Shown here one piece after another: positions 1 through 7,586 of a stretch of 19,429 nt of DNA (its first letter is position 1; every line of letters begins with the position of its first letter). The position numbers and the translations under genes were made by a program. A model generated the notes under the pieces. It was not told where the DNA came from, ran no database searches, and was given only the letters and a program-made list of their open reading frames with translations. Source of the DNA: DATGIQ01 sp035295665 (lineage in GTDB: Bacteria > Planctomycetota > Planctomycetia > Gemmatales > Gemmataceae); NCBI GenBank assembly GCA_035295665.1, contig DATGIQ010000123.1, positions 1-19,429 on the forward strand. Reading direction: 5' to 3'.

Positions 1-2583
1 GATCTTGAGATCGGAACGCGCCCCCCGTCCTTTCTCAACGCCCATCCGCATCAGGCCGCCGACACCATCCACGTCGATTGTCTGGAACGGATCCCGGGCC
101 ACCAGATCGTGCTCCATGTAATAGCGGATGAAGCTGCCGTAGTCGTCCCGGCTCATGCCCAGCGTTGTCTGCGTCAGGTCGTTGGTGCCGAAGCTGAAGA
201 ACTGAGCTTCCTTGGCGATCTGGTCGGCCACGGCACAGGCTCGCGGTAGCTCAATCATCGTGCCGACCAGGTACGGCACGCTCACCCCCTTCTCGGCAAA
301 TACCTTCTGGGCCGCTTCGTGAACGATCTTGGCCTGGGCCTTCAGCTCGGGCAGGAAACCAACCAGGGGGATCATGATTTCCGGCTCGACCTTCGTGCCG
401 GACTTGTGCACATTGCAGGCGGCTTCAAAGATCGCCCGGCATTGCATCTCGGTGATCTCCGGATAAACGATCCCGAGCCGGCAGCCGCGGAAGCCGAGCA
501 TCGGATTGAACTCGTGCAGCGCCTTGACCCGGTCGGCGACCACCTGTGGCTCGACGCCCAGCTTCTTGGCCACGTCCTGCTGTCCTTTGGCATCATGCGG
601 CAAGAATTCGTGCAGCGGCGGATCCAGCGTGCGGATGGTGACCGGCAAGCCATTCATTGCCTTGAACAGGCCCTCGAAGTCCTGCCGCTGGAACGGCAAG
701 AGTTTCTCCAGCGCCTGCTTGCGCGCTTCCGGCGTCTGGGCCAGGATCATTTCGCGCATCGGCTCGATGTGATCGAAAAACATGTGCTCGGTCCGGCACA
801 GGCCGATGCCGCCCGCGCCAAACGCCACCGCCTGTGATGCTTGCCCGGGAAGGTCGGCGTTGGTGCGGATCCCCAGCTTGCGGTACTGGTCGGCCCACTT
901 CATCAGCTCGGCGAACTGTTGATAGACTTTCGACTGCTCCGGTTTGAGCGTCTTGTCGATGAGCACCTGGACGACCTCGCTCGGCTTGGTGGCCACCTGG
1001 CCGGCCAGCACTTCGCCAGTGAAACCGTCGATGCTGATCCAGTCCCCGTCCTTGAGCACTTGCTTGCCGACGCTCACGGTGCCCTTGGCATAATCGATAT
1101 TGAGAGCGCCGCAGCCGACGATGCATACCTTGCCCATCTGCCGGCTGACCAGGGCCGCGTGGCTGGAGGCGCCGCCGAAGGCGGTCAGGATGCCATCTGC
1201 TACCTGCATGCCGCGGATATCCTCCGGGCTGGTTTCGCGGCGGACCAAGATGACGTGACCGTCAGATGTCCCCTTGTGCTTGCGGACCCAAGCTTCGGCG
1301 TCCTCGGCGTGGAACTGGATTCGCCCCGTGGCCGCGCCCGGTCCCGCGTTGATCCCCTTGGCCAACAGCCGGCCTTCTGCAATCGCCTTCCGCTTGGCAT
1401 CCGGGTCAAAGATGGGCTGGAGCAGCTGGTTCAGGTCATCGGGGGGAAGGCGCGACGCCGACAGGGCTTCTTCCTTGGAGATCAAGCCCTCCTGGACCAT
1501 GTCCACCGCGAACCGGACTGCCGCGAAGCCGGTGCGCTTGCCATTGCGCGTTTGCAACATCCAGAGCTTTCCCTTCTGGACCGTGAACTCAATATCCTGC
1601 ACATCGCGGTAATGTTTTTCGAGGATATTGCGGATATCATCGAGCTGTTTATAAACGGGCGGCATATCCTTCTGTAGCTCGGCGATTTTCTTGGGAGTGC
1701 GGATGCCGGCGACGACGTCCTCGCCTTGGGCATTGATGAGGTATTCGCCGTAAAACACCTTTTCACCCGTGGCCGGGTCGCGCGTGAAAGCAACGCCGGT
1801 GCAGCAGTCGTCGCCCATGTTGCCGAACACCATCGAGCAAATGTTGGCGGCCGTCCCCCACTCGTGCGGAATGCCGTATTGCCGCCGGTACACGATGGCC
1901 CGATCGTTCATCCACGACCCAAACACCGCACCGACGGCACCCCACATCTGCTCGTAGGCATCTTCCGGGAAATCCTTGCCGGTGCGTTCCTTGACCGCTT
2001 TCTTGAAACGCCGCACCAGTTCCTTGAGGTCGTCGGTAGTCAGCTCCGTATCGAGATGGACTCCCTTGGCGTGCTTGAGTTCGTCCATGATGTGTTCGAA
2101 GGGGTCGATTTCGTGTTTGGATTGCGGTTTCAGGCCGAGCACCACGTCGCCATACATCTGCACGAAGCGGCGATAACTGTCCCAGGCGAAGCGCTCATTG
2201 CCGGTCTTTTCGATCAGGCCGCGCAGTGTCGCTTCGTTGAGGCCGATGTTGAGCACCGTGTCCATCATGCCGGGCATACTGACGCGGGCTCCGGAACGGC
2301 AGGAAACCAGCAAAGGGTTCTTCGGGTCGCCGAATTTGGCGCCCATCGCCGTTTCGGTCTTGCGCATCGCCTCCTGCACTTCGGTCTTGAGCTCGGGCGG
2401 ATAATTCCGCTCATGGGCGTAGAAGTAGGTGCAGACCTCGGTTGTGATGGTGAACCCGGCCGGCACGGGCAGGCCGATGTTGGTCATCTCGGCAAGGTTA
2501 GCGCCTTTGCCACCCAGGAGGTCCTTCATATCAGCCCGGCCATCCGCTTTGCCGCTGCCGAAGAAATAAACGTATTTAGCCAT
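1..2583 (-). CDS. ppdK: Pyruvate phosphate dikinase, 3' end cut off by window
   Basis: This cytoplasmic enzyme interconverts pyruvate, ATP and Pi with PEP, AMP and PPi, usually supporting gluconeogenesis or PPi-linked glycolysis. The frame is open for 861 codons from ATG at 2583 to base 1. It opens with MAKYVYFFGSG and GGKGANLAEM of the ATP-grasp domain (about 1-360). The phosphohistidine swivel domain follows, with His475 in GGASSHAALVSRQMG. The PEP/pyruvate barrel (about 520-861) shows GIGLCRTEHMFF, GFRGCRLG, GTMIELPRACAVAD and SFGTNDLTQ (Asn801). The visible end is GRGARSDLKI; in the family this is followed at once by GICGEHGG, so the catalytic Cys (predicted near 864) and about 45 residues lie outside the window. 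The swivel loop differs from the usual GGMTSHAAVVARGMG but keeps the histidine. A purine-rich RBS (AGGAAAAGAG) precedes the start. Identification is secure. Confidence 0.96.
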   Translation of the reverse strand, partial: MAKYVYFFGSGKADGRADMKDLLGGKGANLAEMTNIGLPVPAGFTITTEVCTYFYAHERNYPPELKTEVQEAMRKTETAMGAKFGDPKNPLLVSCRSGARVSMPGMMDTVLNIGLNEATLRGLIEKTGNERFAWDSYRRFVQMYGDVVLGLKPQSKHEIDPFEHIMDELKHAKGVHLDTELTTDDLKELVRRFKKAVKERTGKDFPEDAYEQMWGAVGAVFGSWMNDRAIVYRRQYGIPHEWGTAANICSMVFGNMGDDCCTGVAFTRDPATGEKVFYGEYLINAQGEDVVAGIRTPKKIAELQKDMPPVYKQLDDIRNILEKHYRDVQDIEFTVQKGKLWMLQTRNGKRTGFAAVRFAVDMVQEGLISKEEALSASRLPPDDLNQLLQPIFDPDAKRKAIAEGRLLAKGINAGPGAATGRIQFHAEDAEAWVRKHKGTSDGHVILVRRETSPEDIRGMQVADGILTAFGGASSHAALVSRQMGKVCIVGCGALNIDYAKGTVSVGKQVLKDGDWISIDGFTGEVLAGQVATKPSEVVQVLIDKTLKPEQSKVYQQFAELMKWADQYRKLGIRTNADLPGQASQAVAFGAGGIGLCRTEHMFFDHIEPMREMILAQTPEARKQALEKLLPFQRQDFEGLFKAMNGLPVTIRTLDPPLHEFLPHDAKGQQDVAKKLGVEPQVVADRVKALHEFNPMLGFRGCRLGIVYPEITEMQCRAIFEAACNVHKSGTKVEPEIMIPLVGFLPELKAQAKIVHEAAQKVFAEKGVSVPYLVGTMIELPRACAVADQIAKEAQFFSFGTNDLTQTTLGMSRDDYGSFIRYYMEHDLVARDPFQTIDVDGVGGLMRMGVEKGRGARSDLKI

Positions 2584-2667
2584 GTCACTCTTTTCCTGAT
2601 TGATGCTTGCTCGCCCCATGAACCTCAGGGGTACACTACGTTCTGGGCGGTCCAGAGCATTGGTGAA

Positions 2668-2696
2668 AATGTACGGATTGAGCAAAGCAGCGTCAA
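2668..2696 (-). promoter_or_regulatory. Sigma70-type promoter for ppdK
   Basis: On the minus strand TTGACG (2696-2691) and TACATT (2673-2668) are separated by exactly 17 bases. That is a good housekeeping-type match. Transcription would begin near 2661 and give a leader of roughly 78 bases before the ppdK ATG at 2583. The call rests on sequence match only. Confidence 0.5.
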
Positions 2697-2821
2697 AGGC
2701 GGGACTTTCTACAATGACTAGGCATCCTGTTGCTTCCAAGTCGGATGCGTCCGCACAGGACGCGGCGATCCTGAGCGGACACATCCGGCTTGTAAACGGT
2801 CAGATAGAAAGGAACCGTCCC

Positions 2822-3535
2822 ATGCTCCAGTCTTCGAAACGAATTTTCCCGACACTCGTAGCTGTGGCCGCGAGTTGCTCGGTGTTATTCTGTCCGGCAC
2901 ACTGCCGCTCGGCCGATGAGCCCAATAGCGGTTGGGTAAGTCTGTTCGACGGCAAAGACCTCGACGGCTGGGTGCAGCGCGGTGGCACCGCCAAGTATCG
3001 CGCCGCGAATGGAGAGATCGTGGGGACTTCTGTGCCTGGCACGACGAATTCGTTCCTTTGCACGAAAAAGAATTATGCCAACTTCATCCTGGAGCTGGAA
3101 TTCAAGGTTGATTCTTCTTTGAATTCCGGTGTCCAGATTCGGAGCGAGTGCTTCGATCAGCCCAAGGTCGTAGAGCTGAACGGAGAGAAGATCAAGATTG
3201 CGGCAGGCCGGGTTCACGGCTACCAGGTGGAGATCGATCCTTCCGACCGCGCCTGGACCGGAGGGATCTACGATGAGGGCCGCCGGAAATGGCTCGTGGA
3301 TTTGAAGAACAACGAGCCGGCCCGCAAGGCGTTCAAACAGGGGGACTGGAATAAATTTCACATCGAGTGCCGTGGCGATTCCATCAAGACCTGGCTCAAC
3401 GGCGTCCCGGCGGCCGATCTGAAGGATTCCGTGACACCGACGGGATTCATCGCCCTACAAGTGCACGGTGTCGGCAAACGGCAAGAGCCGCTCGAAGTGC
3501 GCTTCCGCAACCTGCGCATCAAGGAGTTGAAATAA
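2822..3535 (+). CDS. Exported DUF1080 / 3-keto-disaccharide hydrolase family protein
   Basis: A 237-residue secreted protein of the DUF1080 family (PF06439), a concanavalin-like beta-sandwich very abundant in planctomycetes and linked to sugar and glycan breakdown. After a signal peptide (about 1-31, ending in AHCRSA) come the family landmarks SLFDGKDLDGW, NSGVQIRSE, GYQVEIDPSD, GGIYDEGRRKW, WLNGVPAADL, GFIALQVHG and the closing FRNLRIKEL. The length is normal for a single-domain member. ATG at 2822 was chosen because AAAGGA lies 8 bases upstream and the signal peptide then begins correctly; an in-frame extension back to 2600 has no such support. It faces the alpha/beta hydrolase gene, with only 8 bases between their stops. 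The exact substrate cannot be read from the sequence. Confidence 0.9.
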   Translation: MLQSSKRIFPTLVAVAASCSVLFCPAHCRSADEPNSGWVSLFDGKDLDGWVQRGGTAKYRAANGEIVGTSVPGTTNSFLCTKKNYANFILELEFKVDSSLNSGVQIRSECFDQPKVVELNGEKIKIAAGRVHGYQVEIDPSDRAWTGGIYDEGRRKWLVDLKNNEPARKAFKQGDWNKFHIECRGDSIKTWLNGVPAADLKDSVTPTGFIALQVHGVGKRQEPLEVRFRNLRIKELK

Positions 3536-3543
3536 CCCGGTCC

Positions 3544-4500
3544 TCACGGCGTGCCGTTTTGCCCGGCAGGGGTAGGTTTGCGGAGATAGGTGTCCAACCA
3601 TTCGACAATGGCAGGAACATCCTTTTCCATTCCCAGCCAACCATGGCCGGCGCCTGGTTTGACGATGAGTTTGGCAGGCACCCCTTTTTCCTTGAACTTG
3701 GCCATTATTAAGTGGGACTGCTGGATTGGAACCAGGGTATCCTTGTCACCGTGGATGATCAGCGCCGGCGCGGATTCGGCCGTGACGTGCGTGGTCGGAG
3801 AAATCTGTCGCGAGATCGAGCGCAGTTTTTCCTTGTCCGTGATGCGGATGAACCGGCCCTGGCTCTTGTCAAACTCGTGGTAATCGAAGGCAGAGCGAAA
3901 GGGCAGGCCCACGGCATCGCCATAGTGTTCGCGGCCCGGCTCGCCGAAGTTCATGAAATCCGTGGCCGGAAAGAAACAGGCGACCGCCTGGACCCGGCTG
4001 GAGATTCGCTCGACCGGGTCGGCGGCCCGGGGATCGCCCTGGTCGCCCGCCGTCCCTTGCATCAGCGAAAGGTGGCCGCCGGCCGAAGCACCGACGATGC
4101 CGATCCGTTGCGGATCGATGCGGTAATCTTTGGCATGGAAGCGGATGAAGCGCACCGCACGGTTGAGGTCGCCGATGATCTCCGGGATGGTGTATTTCGG
4201 CTGACTGCCATGGAGGACGGCAAAGACGGTGTAACCTTTCTTCACCAGCTCGGCGTAGAAAATCGGCTGGATCATTTCCGGCCGCGAAACGAACCCGCCG
4301 CTGACGACTGCGATGACGGCTGCCCCGTTGGCGTTCTTGGTAGGCGCGAACACGTCCATGGTCAGGGCCATGCCGTATTTTTTGCCGTAGATCACGTCGG
4401 CGGTGCGCGTGAATTCCGATTGCGCGTCCGCCCGGACTGTATTCCGTGTTGCAAGCAGAAGGATGCCGAGCAGCAGTATGCGTGTCCAAGATCGTGTCAC
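3544..4500 (-). CDS. Exported alpha/beta hydrolase (BD-FAE/esterase-like)
   Basis: A 318-residue alpha/beta-hydrolase-fold protein, probably a secreted carboxylesterase of the type that removes acyl groups from carbohydrates (inference from the fold and from the DUF1080 neighbour). Residues 1-24 form a signal peptide (VTRSWTRILLLGILLLA...). The nucleophile is Ser139 in GASAGG, the acid Asp254 in HGDKDTLVP and the base His286 in GAGHGW, giving a complete triad. The oxyanion strand reads VVSGGF instead of the common HGGGF. A GTG start at 4500 is preferred because CAGGAG sits six bases upstream, which excludes a 15-residue upstream extension. It is convergent with the DUF1080 gene. The substrate is unknown; acetyl or feruloyl esters are plausible. 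Confidence 0.85.
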   Translation of the reverse strand: MTRSWTRILLLGILLLATRNTVRADAQSEFTRTADVIYGKKYGMALTMDVFAPTKNANGAAVIAVVSGGFVSRPEMIQPIFYAELVKKGYTVFAVLHGSQPKYTIPEIIGDLNRAVRFIRFHAKDYRIDPQRIGIVGASAGGHLSLMQGTAGDQGDPRAADPVERISSRVQAVACFFPATDFMNFGEPGREHYGDAVGLPFRSAFDYHEFDKSQGRFIRITDKEKLRSISRQISPTTHVTAESAPALIIHGDKDTLVPIQQSHLIMAKFKEKGVPAKLIVKPGAGHGWLGMEKDVPAIVEWLDTYLRKPTPAGQNGTP

Positions 4501-4563
4501 GATTAACTCCTGGGTTGAGGTTACCTGCTTAGCGCGAGCGGACAAACCTTGTCGTAACTCCGG

Positions 4564-4633
4564 GACACCAGCCGGACGCGCCCGCGCAAGAAGGCGTTAT
4601 CCTGTTCTTGCGCGGGCGCGTCCGGCTGGTGTC
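4564..4633. repeat. Perfect 29-bp inverted repeat, 12-base loop
   Basis: Arms 4564-4592 and 4605-4633 are exact reverse complements over 29 bases, and the loop is 4593-4604. The arms are very GC-rich and there is no U-tract, so it does not look like a classic intrinsic terminator. Its position upstream of both divergent genes also argues against a terminator. Parts of both arms recur near 7553-7571, which suggests a dispersed palindromic element. Confidence 0.85.
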
Positions 4634-4642
4634 GCCTGGCTC

Positions 4643-4671
4643 TGAGCGGCGGTTCTGCGAACCGCCGCTCA
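4643..4671. repeat. Perfect 13-bp inverted repeat, 3-base loop
   Basis: TGAGCGGCGGTTC (4643-4655) pairs exactly with GAACCGCCGCTCA (4659-4671) around the loop TGC. It begins nine bases after the 29-bp hairpin. The GAGCGGCGG core resembles common GC-rich intergenic repeats, but its function is unknown. Confidence 0.8.
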
Positions 4672-4820
4672 TCGACCGTTGTGCCGTCGCCAAGCCTAAC
4701 GGTTGAGCTTCTCGATTGCAAGCCGTTCCGGTCATGAGTTTTACAAAGAGGTGATAAATTCAGAATATCCGTGATAGGTTTTCTGCGATCCGCCGTACTT
4801 GTTAGAAGAGAAACTGCCTC

Positions 4821-5417
4821 ATGGACGAATCACCGTTGACGCGGCCCAGCCTGCTGGTGCGGTTGCGCGATGCCCGGGATGAACGGGCCTGGTCACAGTT
4901 CGTCGAAATCTATGCGCCGCTGGTTTATGGCTTTGCCCGCAAGCACGGCCTGCAGGACGCGGATGCGGCGGACATGACCCAGGATGTTTTGCGCAGTGTT
5001 GCCACCGCGGCCAAGAAACTGGAGTACGATCCGCAGCGCGGCTCGTTTCGCGGTTGGCTATTCACGGTAGTTCGGAACCGCTTGCGCGATTTCTGGGCCA
5101 GCCAGACCAGACAGTGCCAAGCCAGCGGCGATCCGGGCCTCAACCGGCAGTTACACGAGCTGCCGGCTCGGGAGGAAGATCAGGAAGCGATCTGGGAACA
5201 CGAGTATGAGCAGCAGCTCTTCCATTGGGCTGCGGCCCAGGTGCGTCCCGCCTTCCAGGAGTCGACGTGGCAGGCCTTCTGGCAGACCGCCGTGGAGGGC
5301 AAGAGCGGCAAAGAAGTCGCCAAGGGATTGGGCATGACGGTCGCGGCGGTTTATCTCGCCAAGGCCCGGGTGATTACCCGGCTCAAAGAGCAGCTTCAAC
5401 AAGTGCACGATCATTGA
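4821..5417 (+). CDS. ECF-type RNA polymerase sigma factor
   Basis: A 198-residue group IV sigma factor that should direct RNA polymerase to a dedicated promoter set. Region sigma2 spans about 24-92 (FVEIYAPLVYGFARKHGL, DADAADMTQDVL, GSFRGWLFTVVRNRLRDF). An acidic linker follows, and region sigma4 covers about 140-193 with the helix-turn-helix SGKEVAKGLGMTVAAVYLAKAR. The TQDV and RGWLFTVVRN signatures are typical of planctomycete ECF factors that sit beside Ser/Thr kinases. Upstream GAAGAG is a modest RBS. The TGA stop overlaps the ATG of the kinase (TGATG), so the two proteins are probably translationally coupled and functionally paired. No soluble anti-sigma gene is nearby; the kinase itself has an anti-sigma-like zinc motif. 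The precise ECF subgroup cannot be assigned without a profile search. Confidence 0.93.
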   Translation: MDESPLTRPSLLVRLRDARDERAWSQFVEIYAPLVYGFARKHGLQDADAADMTQDVLRSVATAAKKLEYDPQRGSFRGWLFTVVRNRLRDFWASQTRQCQASGDPGLNRQLHELPAREEDQEAIWEHEYEQQLFHWAAAQVRPAFQESTWQAFWQTAVEGKSGKEVAKGLGMTVAAVYLAKARVITRLKEQLQQVHDH

Positions 5418-7489
5418 TGGAGTCAAACATGGAAACTCAGGCTACCAACTTGGCACAGCATGCCGAGCCTGTCCAAGCCTTTAGTGTCTTGCTGATCCTT
5501 GCCGTGCTCGTGTTCGTGCTCTTGATGGCCATCGTATTCATCGCCGCCATTAAACGGAATTTTCAACATTGGGTATCGCTCCGGAAGCAAGCAGCTCTCC
5601 GATCTTCCTGTCCCAGCTCGGTGCGCCTCAAGGCTTTCTTGGAAGCCAAGACGCCGGACCAGGAGATTTCGGACCACGTAGAAACGTGTGCGCGCTGCCA
5701 AGATCGGCTCGATTTGCTGCTGGCGGCAAGAGAACCGTGGTCGGCAAAAGCCCTTTCCCTGGGGGGATCGCCCATGACGCATGACCTGGCTCTGAAACGG
5801 GCCATGGAGGATTTGAAAGCTGACGCGCCCAAGGAAGCTCCGCAAGCTGCCTTGCCACCAAGCAATGGCGATGCGCTCGACTTCCTGAGCCCATCGGACC
5901 AACCCGGCCATCTCGGCCGATTGGGGCATTACGAAGTCCTGGAGGTCATCGGCCGCGGCGGCATGGGCGTGGTGCTGAAGGCGTTTGATCCCGGGCTGCA
6001 CCGCGTGGTGGCCATCAAAGTCTTGGCCCCACAGCTGGCGACCAGCGGCACGGCCCGCAAACGGTTTACTCGTGAAGCGCAAGCCGCGGCCGCCGTGACT
6101 CATGACCATGTGGTCACCATCCACGCCGTTTCGGAAGCGAACGGAGTGCCCTATTTGGTGATGCATTACGTCGCCGGGCAATCGCTGCAAGAACGACTGG
6201 ACAAGAGTGGCCCGTTGGAGCTGAAAGAGATCCTGCGCATCGGCATGCAGACAGCGGCCGGCTTGGCTGCCGCCCACGCTCAGGGGCTCGTCCATCGCGA
6301 CATCAAGCCGGCCAACATCCTGCTGGAAAACGGCGTCCAGCGCGTCAAGATCACTGATTTCGGCCTGGCACGGGCGGCCGACGATGCCAGTTTGACGCAG
6401 AGCGGCACCGTGGCCGGCACGCCACAGTACATGGCCCCAGAACAAACGCGCGGGGAGCTGGTGGATCACCGGGCGGACCTCTTCAGCCTCGGCAGTGTCC
6501 TCTACGCCATGTGTACCGGTCGGCCGCCGTTCTGCGCCAGCACCACCATGGCCGTGCTGCGGCGTGTCAGCGATGAGACACCACGCTCCATCAAGGAGTT
6601 GAATCCTGAGATCCCCGATTGGCTTGTTGCCACTGTCGATAAACTGCACGCCAAGGATCCGGCGGATCGATTCCAGAGCGCGGGCGAGGTTGCCGAATCG
6701 CTCAATCAACACCTGGCCCAGCTCCAGCAAGCAGCTTGGACACCCTTGCCGGGCGGAGCGGCTGAAAAAGCTCCGCGTCCGGTCGCGGCAGCCGAGGCGC
6801 CGATCACGAGCCTCACCATCTGTCCTTCGTGTGGCAGCCATTTGCACGTTCCCGACAAGATGGTTGGTCCGGTGGTGAACTGTCCGCAATGTGGTAAGCC
6901 GTTCCAGGTGCAAGATGGGTCGCAGGAAATTCAAGTCATTCAGATCGCTCCACACCCGGTTCTGCACCTGGCCGCGGTGCAGCACAAGCACCCGTTTTTC
7001 AAGACCGGGCCCATTTGGACGGCGCTTGCCATCTTTTTTGTCTTATGCTTCAGTTTCCTCGCGCTGTTGCTGCTGGGATATCTCCTTGCGTGGAGATCGG
7101 CGCAGGAAGCGAGGGAGGCGGCGACGGTGGTTGAGCTGGCTCCCCGGGAGATGCCAGCGCCAGCCCCAATTCCGATGCCGCCTCGGACGGTCCCAACGAC
7201 GGTGCTCCAGGCGAAGCTGGATAAGGTTCGGGCAATCCCAGACGCGGATCAACGGGACGACGCCCTGTTCAACCTAGTCCAAGAAGCTGTCCAAAACGAT
7301 GAATCGATCATGAAGGCAGCCTTGCAGGAGATTCGGAATGATACCCAACACGATGGTGCGGCCCAGGCCTGCGTGTACTTCCTCCTTGCCCACGGCCAAA
7401 ATACTCAGGCCAGGGAGGTTGCGAAGGAGATACGCAATCCCGACCGGCGGGAAGCGGTGCTGAGGAAAGTGAAAGAAATGGGAGGCTAA
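5417..7489 (+). CDS. Membrane Ser/Thr kinase with anti-sigma-like zinc motif
   Basis: A 690-residue transmembrane kinase. Order: membrane segment 22-45; basic stretch KRNFQHW; zinc motif with Cys65 and His87-x3-Cys91-x2-Cys94, as in zinc-binding anti-sigma (ZAS/zf-HC2) domains; kinase domain about 171-435. The kinase has GRGGMG (179-184), Lys201, Glu220, HRDIKPAN (His293-Asp295), DFG (314-316) and APE (340-342), so it should be active. Next come a four-cysteine zinc ribbon (Cys469, 472, 489, 492), a second membrane segment about 533-559, a proline-rich linker and a helical C-terminal part of about 100 residues. The topology puts kinase and zinc modules in the cytoplasm and the C-terminus outside, perhaps as sensor (inference). 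ATG 5417 overlaps the sigma stop; ATG 5429 is an alternative four codons on. Probable role: control of the sigma factor by binding, phosphorylation or both. Confidence 0.93.
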   Translation: MESNMETQATNLAQHAEPVQAFSVLLILAVLVFVLLMAIVFIAAIKRNFQHWVSLRKQAALRSSCPSSVRLKAFLEAKTPDQEISDHVETCARCQDRLDLLLAAREPWSAKALSLGGSPMTHDLALKRAMEDLKADAPKEAPQAALPPSNGDALDFLSPSDQPGHLGRLGHYEVLEVIGRGGMGVVLKAFDPGLHRVVAIKVLAPQLATSGTARKRFTREAQAAAAVTHDHVVTIHAVSEANGVPYLVMHYVAGQSLQERLDKSGPLELKEILRIGMQTAAGLAAAHAQGLVHRDIKPANILLENGVQRVKITDFGLARAADDASLTQSGTVAGTPQYMAPEQTRGELVDHRADLFSLGSVLYAMCTGRPPFCASTTMAVLRRVSDETPRSIKELNPEIPDWLVATVDKLHAKDPADRFQSAGEVAESLNQHLAQLQQAAWTPLPGGAAEKAPRPVAAAEAPITSLTICPSCGSHLHVPDKMVGPVVNCPQCGKPFQVQDGSQEIQVIQIAPHPVLHLAAVQHKHPFFKTGPIWTALAIFFVLCFSFLALLLLGYLLAWRSAQEAREAATVVELAPREMPAPAPIPMPPRTVPTTVLQAKLDKVRAIPDADQRDDALFNLVQEAVQNDESIMKAALQEIRNDTQHDGAAQACVYFLLAHGQNTQAREVAKEIRNPDRREAVLRKVKEMGG

Positions 7490-7507
7490 ATCTGGGTGTA
7501 TGCTTCA

Positions 7508-7541
7508 GCGGTCCAAGCCGGACACGCCAGCGAAGGACCGC
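7508..7541. terminator. Hairpin between convergent kinase and glgB
   Basis: GCGGTCC (7508-7514) and GGACCGC (7535-7541) pair perfectly around a 20-base loop, between the kinase stop at 7489 and the glgB stop at 7587. The place fits a shared terminator, but no U-tract follows on either strand, so the role is inferred from position. Confidence 0.35.
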
Positions 7542-7552
7542 GGCATCTGGAG

Positions 7553-7571
7553 CGGACGCGCCCGGCTGGTG
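7553..7571. repeat. Partial copy of the 4564-4633 palindrome
   Basis: The 19 bases CGGACGCGCCCGGCTGGTG begin with 12 bases identical to 4573-4584 in the left arm of the large hairpin. They end with CCGGCTGGTG, identical to 4622-4631 in the right arm. It looks like the element with its centre removed. Confidence 0.5.
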
Positions 7572-7586
7572 GGCTACCGCAGTCCT

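Larger units (their letters stand above)
4501..4820. other. Divergent intergenic region with two perfect hairpins
   Basis: This 320-base gap separates the divergent alpha/beta hydrolase and ECF sigma genes. Its left half carries two perfect inverted repeats, listed separately. Its right half (about 4735-4820) is more AT-rich and should hold the sigma-operon promoter; TTTACA near 4740 with an AT-rich stretch downstream is the best candidate but too weak to call. No coding sequence is apparent. Confidence 0.6.

Noticed and set aside
841..2721. Long plus-strand open frames (278 and 331 residues) opposite ppdK
   Set aside because: They lie antisense to a gene with complete family motifs, have low-complexity His/Asp/Gly-rich translations and no recognisable domain. 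High GC3 of the real gene keeps the opposite frame open.
2747..2763. Small hairpin GCGTCC-n5-GGACGC in the leader of the DUF1080 gene
   Set aside because: A six-pair stem in GC-rich DNA with no adjacent U-tract or RBS overlap is not enough to call an attenuator.
5423..6991. 522-residue minus-strand frame opposite the membrane kinase
   Set aside because: The plus strand encodes an intact kinase with all catalytic motifs. The antisense translation is Arg/Gln/His-rich with no domain, typical of a shadow frame.
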